Source: JBCDBH01 sp039184055 (GTDB lineage Bacteria; Acidobacteriota; Thermoanaerobaculia; Multivoradales; J023). Taken from it: 16,696 bases of DNA. A program made the position numbers and the translations under genes. Below the pieces are notes generated by a model. That model searched no databases, had not been told where the DNA came from, and was given only the letters and a program-made list of their open reading frames with translations. Positions within the stretch are counted from its first letter, which is position 1. Every line of letters begins with the position of its first letter. The stretch lies in assembly GCA_039184055.1 (NCBI GenBank), contig JBCDBH010000098.1:1-16696 (forward strand), written 5' to 3'. This document shows positions 14,113-16,696 of this stretch, piece after piece.

Positions 14113-16696
14113 TCACGGCACGGTCGACGACCACATCGACGTATCTCCGGACTCGAATCCATCGGTGAAGATGATCGGGTCGACCATCAGGTAGAGGACG
14201 AAGCCGTCGTGGTCGGACGAGTACAGAGGGTTCATAGGGTTGTCGATTTCGATTTCGGGAGCGTCGGCGTTGCCGCGACCGAATTCCATGCCGCGGACGA
14301 AAGGCTGGGCGGCGGTGGAGGTGAGGGCGTGGTCGAGGACCTGGGCGCTGCCGTCGAAGATGAAGGAGTAGCGCTCGTCGGCGGAGATCTGGTCGACTTC
14401 GATCCGGAGGTTGGGATCGACGAGGTCGGGGCCGGAGAGCAGGTTGTCGGCGGGGGTGATGTCGCCGACGGTTTGGCCGATGACGTCGACGTAGCTGTCG
14501 GTGAATTGAAAGGCGTTGTTGTCACCCACCTGGATGAAGGGCACGGCGGGGTTCAGGGTCTGGAAGTCCTGGATTTTCTGGGCGATGGATTGGGCTTGTT
14601 CGAGCCGTTTCTGACGCACGCGGGCACCGTCGGTGGGGTCGTCGATGCCGCTCAGAGAGCGGTTGTGGTTGACCATGACGGCGAGCGGGAAGTTGGCGCC
14701 GTCGGCGGTGTAGCGAGCTTCGATCAGCAGCGGCGGCCGGTCGTGGAGCAGGGAGCCGTCGACGGTGAGGGTTTCGAGAGCGCCGAGCTGGGTGGTGACG
14801 TCGACGGTGACGGTGTCACGCACCAGGAAGCCGACGTCGATGCCACCGACGTCGTTGCCTTCGATGAGAAAGGCGGTGTAGACGACGCTCGGATCGGCCA
14901 CCGCGATGTCGGTGGCGAGGTCTTGTAGGACGCCGATCTTTTCGACTTCTTGGACACCGAGGATGTCGGGAGCGTCGAGGACTTCGAGGATGTATTGGGT
15001 GAATTTGGCCCGACGGGTCTGGTACTCGAGGGTCGGGACGACCTGATCGGGCACACCTGGATCGTCGATGTCGTCGAAGAAGCGGAACATGTTGAGGGAG
15101 CCGACCGTGAACTCACCGGGCTTGCGCGCGCGTACCGGCACGGGCAGGGTGGGAAGGCCACTGAAGTCCCAGAAGCTCGGCCAGATCTCGTATTGACCGA
15201 AGTCGAAACCGAGACCACCCCGGGCGGTGAAGTTGGTGAGCGCGCGGACCGGGACGTTGAGCAGCCCGAGCTTGTCGGGGTCGACCTCGAAGACCTGGAG
15301 GTTGCCGTCGTAGATCGGTAGCCCGGGCAAACCGGGGAATTCGATCCCCGGCTCGCGGAACGGACGGGTGGTACCGGTGACGACGAAGGGCTCGGCGACC
15401 GGGTCGCTACCAAAGCCCTGGCTACCGCTGGTGGTGATACCGGTCGCGGTGACGTACATACTCTCGAGGCATTCGTAGGCGGCCTCGAAGATGTCGCCGC
15501 CGCCCGAAAGGTTGCAGGTCGGGGCGGTGGGATCGGTCGAGACGGCGGTGGCGAGATCGATCGGTGCCGGCAGGGCCATGTCACCGACATCGGTCACCGA
15601 CGTCGCGGCGATCTGGGTGTGATCGAAGAACTCTTGCACCACGCCTTCGACGTCGACCAGATCACCTGCCATCACGGTCGGCATGGTGTCGGTGAAGACG
15701 AAGATACCGTTCGAGGTGTCGGGGTCGGCGTCGTCGCGCGCCGCCGGGGTCTGCATGAAGAAGCCGTCGGTGCCGACGGCGGTGACGATGTTGTCTTCGG
15801 TGAGGACGCTCGTGCCCACCAGTGGCGACGTGATGCCGTCACCCTGAATCTCGAAGATCTCGGCCATGGTCGAGCCCCCGCCCCCGCCGTTCGTAGCGCC
15901 GAGGGTGCAGGCCTGATCGAGCAAGGTCACGCCACCGCCTTGGGTGGTGAAGTTGTAGGCGTCGTTGGGGCCGGCGCCGTCGGGTACGCGCGCGTAGCAA
16001 TCGTCTTCGAATTCACCCGCGTAGCCGAGCTGGTCGACCCGGACTCCCGTGTCGTCGAAGAGATAGACGACGTCGGTGCTGGCGAAATCGACGCCGGTGG
16101 TGCCTTCGGTGGTCCAATCGCTGTCCTCATCGAGCGCCAGAAAGCCACCCGCCGGGATCGCCCCGAAGGCGTTGAGGATGGCGACGTCGTCGCCATCGCT
16201 GATCCGCCAACCGCTGATGTCGACCGCCGAGCCGGTGGGGTTGTGGATTTCGACCATGTCGCCACCGCTCACCGGGAAGGCATCGAGCTCGTTGATCACC
16301 ACGGTGCTCCCCAGATCGACTCCGGGTGGATCGTTGCTAGCGCCCGAAGTGGGCGTGGGGTCGATGTTGAAGTCGCGTGCGTCGTCGTCGGTGTCGGTGC
16401 CGTCGGTGACCCGGGCGATCGAATATTGGCTCGCACTGGCGGCGAACGGCGCGATCGGCGCGCGGCCTTCGTCGCCGTAGGCTACGCGGTCGATTTCGGT
16501 GTCGCTGTCGTCACAGAGCACCACCACATCACCCGCGTTGTCGAGGGCGAAGTTGTCGCCCGCATCGTCGGCATTCACCACGAAAAAACCACTCGCGGCG
16601 ATCGACTGCGCACCGATCACGCTGCTGCCCGAGCCACAATCGGCGTCGTCGAGATACCAGCCGCTGAGGTCGACCGAAGCGGGGCCTGGGTTGTAA
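14113..16696 (-). CDS. Secreted lamin-tail/endonuclease-exonuclease-phosphatase protein (N-terminus outside the window)
   Basis: At least 860 residues; the frame is open to the right edge, so start and signal peptide are missing. From the edge inward there is part of a lamin-tail domain (YNPGPASVDLSGWYLDDADC), then a second one (VVINELDAFPVSGGDMVEIH, NPTGSAVDISGWRISDGDD), then a Gly-rich linker and an OB-like domain (VTAVGTDGFFMQTPAARDDA, GDLVDVEGVVQEFF). The C-terminal nuclease domain has SLNMF, GVQEVE, GGIDVGFLVR, VNHNRS, VGDNNAF and SSDHDGF, covering the Asn, Glu, Asp/Asn and His of the EEP fold. It ends IIFTDGFESGDTSMWSSTVP, a short C-terminal motif seen on many secreted proteins. This matches large extracellular DNases of the ExeM/NucH type; a phosphoesterase on other substrates is possible. 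The stop is 25 bp before mntA on the same strand. Confidence 0.85.
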   Translation of the reverse strand, partial: YNPGPASVDLSGWYLDDADCGSGSSVIGAQSIAASGFFVVNADDAGDNFALDNAGDVVVLCDDSDTEIDRVAYGDEGRAPIAPFAASASQYSIARVTDGTDTDDDARDFNIDPTPTSGASNDPPGVDLGSTVVINELDAFPVSGGDMVEIHNPTGSAVDISGWRISDGDDVAILNAFGAIPAGGFLALDEDSDWTTEGTTGVDFASTDVVYLFDDTGVRVDQLGYAGEFEDDCYARVPDGAGPNDAYNFTTQGGGVTLLDQACTLGATNGGGGGSTMAEIFEIQGDGITSPLVGTSVLTEDNIVTAVGTDGFFMQTPAARDDADPDTSNGIFVFTDTMPTVMAGDLVDVEGVVQEFFDHTQIAATSVTDVGDMALPAPIDLATAVSTDPTAPTCNLSGGGDIFEAAYECLESMYVTATGITTSGSQGFGSDPVAEPFVVTGTTRPFREPGIEFPGLPGLPIYDGNLQVFEVDPDKLGLLNVPVRALTNFTARGGLGFDFGQYEIWPSFWDFSGLPTLPVPVRARKPGEFTVGSLNMFRFFDDIDDPGVPDQVVPTLEYQTRRAKFTQYILEVLDAPDILGVQEVEKIGVLQDLATDIAVADPSVVYTAFLIEGNDVGGIDVGFLVRDTVTVDVTTQLGALETLTVDGSLLHDRPPLLIEARYTADGANFPLAVMVNHNRSLSGIDDPTDGARVRQKRLEQAQSIAQKIQDFQTLNPAVPFIQVGDNNAFQFTDSYVDVIGQTVGDITPADNLLSGPDLVDPNLRIEVDQISADERYSFIFDGSAQVLDHALTSTAAQPFVRGMEFGRGNADAPEIEIDNPMNPLYSSDHDGFVLYLMVDPIIFTDGFESGDTSMWSSTVP

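Noticed and set aside
13858..14928. 356-codon plus-strand frame across mntA and the nuclease gene
   Set aside because: It runs through two real minus-strand genes and their gap. Its Gly/Val/Asp-rich repeats mirror the nuclease codons.

Overview
This is a high-GC (roughly 60-65%, estimated by eye) bacterial chromosomal window. The mix of genes suggests Acidobacteriota (Thermoanaerobaculia-like) or a similar deep Gram-negative lineage. Those genes are XRE-like/TPR proteins, a DUF2330 protein paired with a single RnfD-like protein, a class Ic-like ribonucleotide reductase, and a secreted nuclease ending in a DGFESGD..W tail. The taxonomic placement is inference, not proof.

Left part (1-5757): the first 32 codons of a probable membrane protein run off the left edge on the minus strand. 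A small exported protein (237-494, +) follows, preceded by a nested hairpin. It is convergent with a 522-aa HTH+TPR protein (519-2087, -). Upstream of the TPR gene on the same strand are a DUF2330 exported protein and an RnfD/NqrB-like membrane protein, whose genes overlap by 4 bp. A divergent DUF1294 membrane protein (4390-4740, +) and a convergent lipoprotein of the PqqB-like metallo-beta-lactamase fold (4756-5757, -) come next.

Centre (5758-10384): a 619-bp gene-free region holds a helically phased cluster of DnaA boxes, two NrdR-like boxes 32 bp apart over a probable promoter, and a long leader with tandem repeats and a hairpin. It feeds nrdA (two ATP cones, full catalytic set) and nrdB (class Ic-like, Phe in place of the radical Tyr). 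A strong hairpin terminator closes the operon. DNA supply and replication control therefore appear to be linked here.

Right part (10385-14112): an accessory region made largely of toxin-antitoxin debris. It holds a VapB/AbrB-like antitoxin, a nucleotidyltransferase scrap, a frameshifted small gene, a second VapB scrap, a frameshifted HEPN toxin (hepT) and an intact-looking MNT antitoxin (mntA). Inserted between duplicated pieces of this debris is a second HTH/TPR gene (11723-13114, +). It has a convergent small exported protein (13017-13247, -) and a divergent proteasome-beta/HslV-like Ntn hydrolase (11046-11615, -).

The right edge (14113-16696, -) is a large secreted protein, partial at its N-terminus, with lamin-tail domains, an OB-like domain and an endonuclease/exonuclease/phosphatase domain.

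The most unusual signal is that the HTH/TPR plus tiny exported protein arrangement occurs twice, about 11 kb apart, with the same convergent geometry and shared sequence marks in the peptides. This resembles the architecture of peptide-responsive (RRNPP-type) regulators and may be an undescribed two-gene system.
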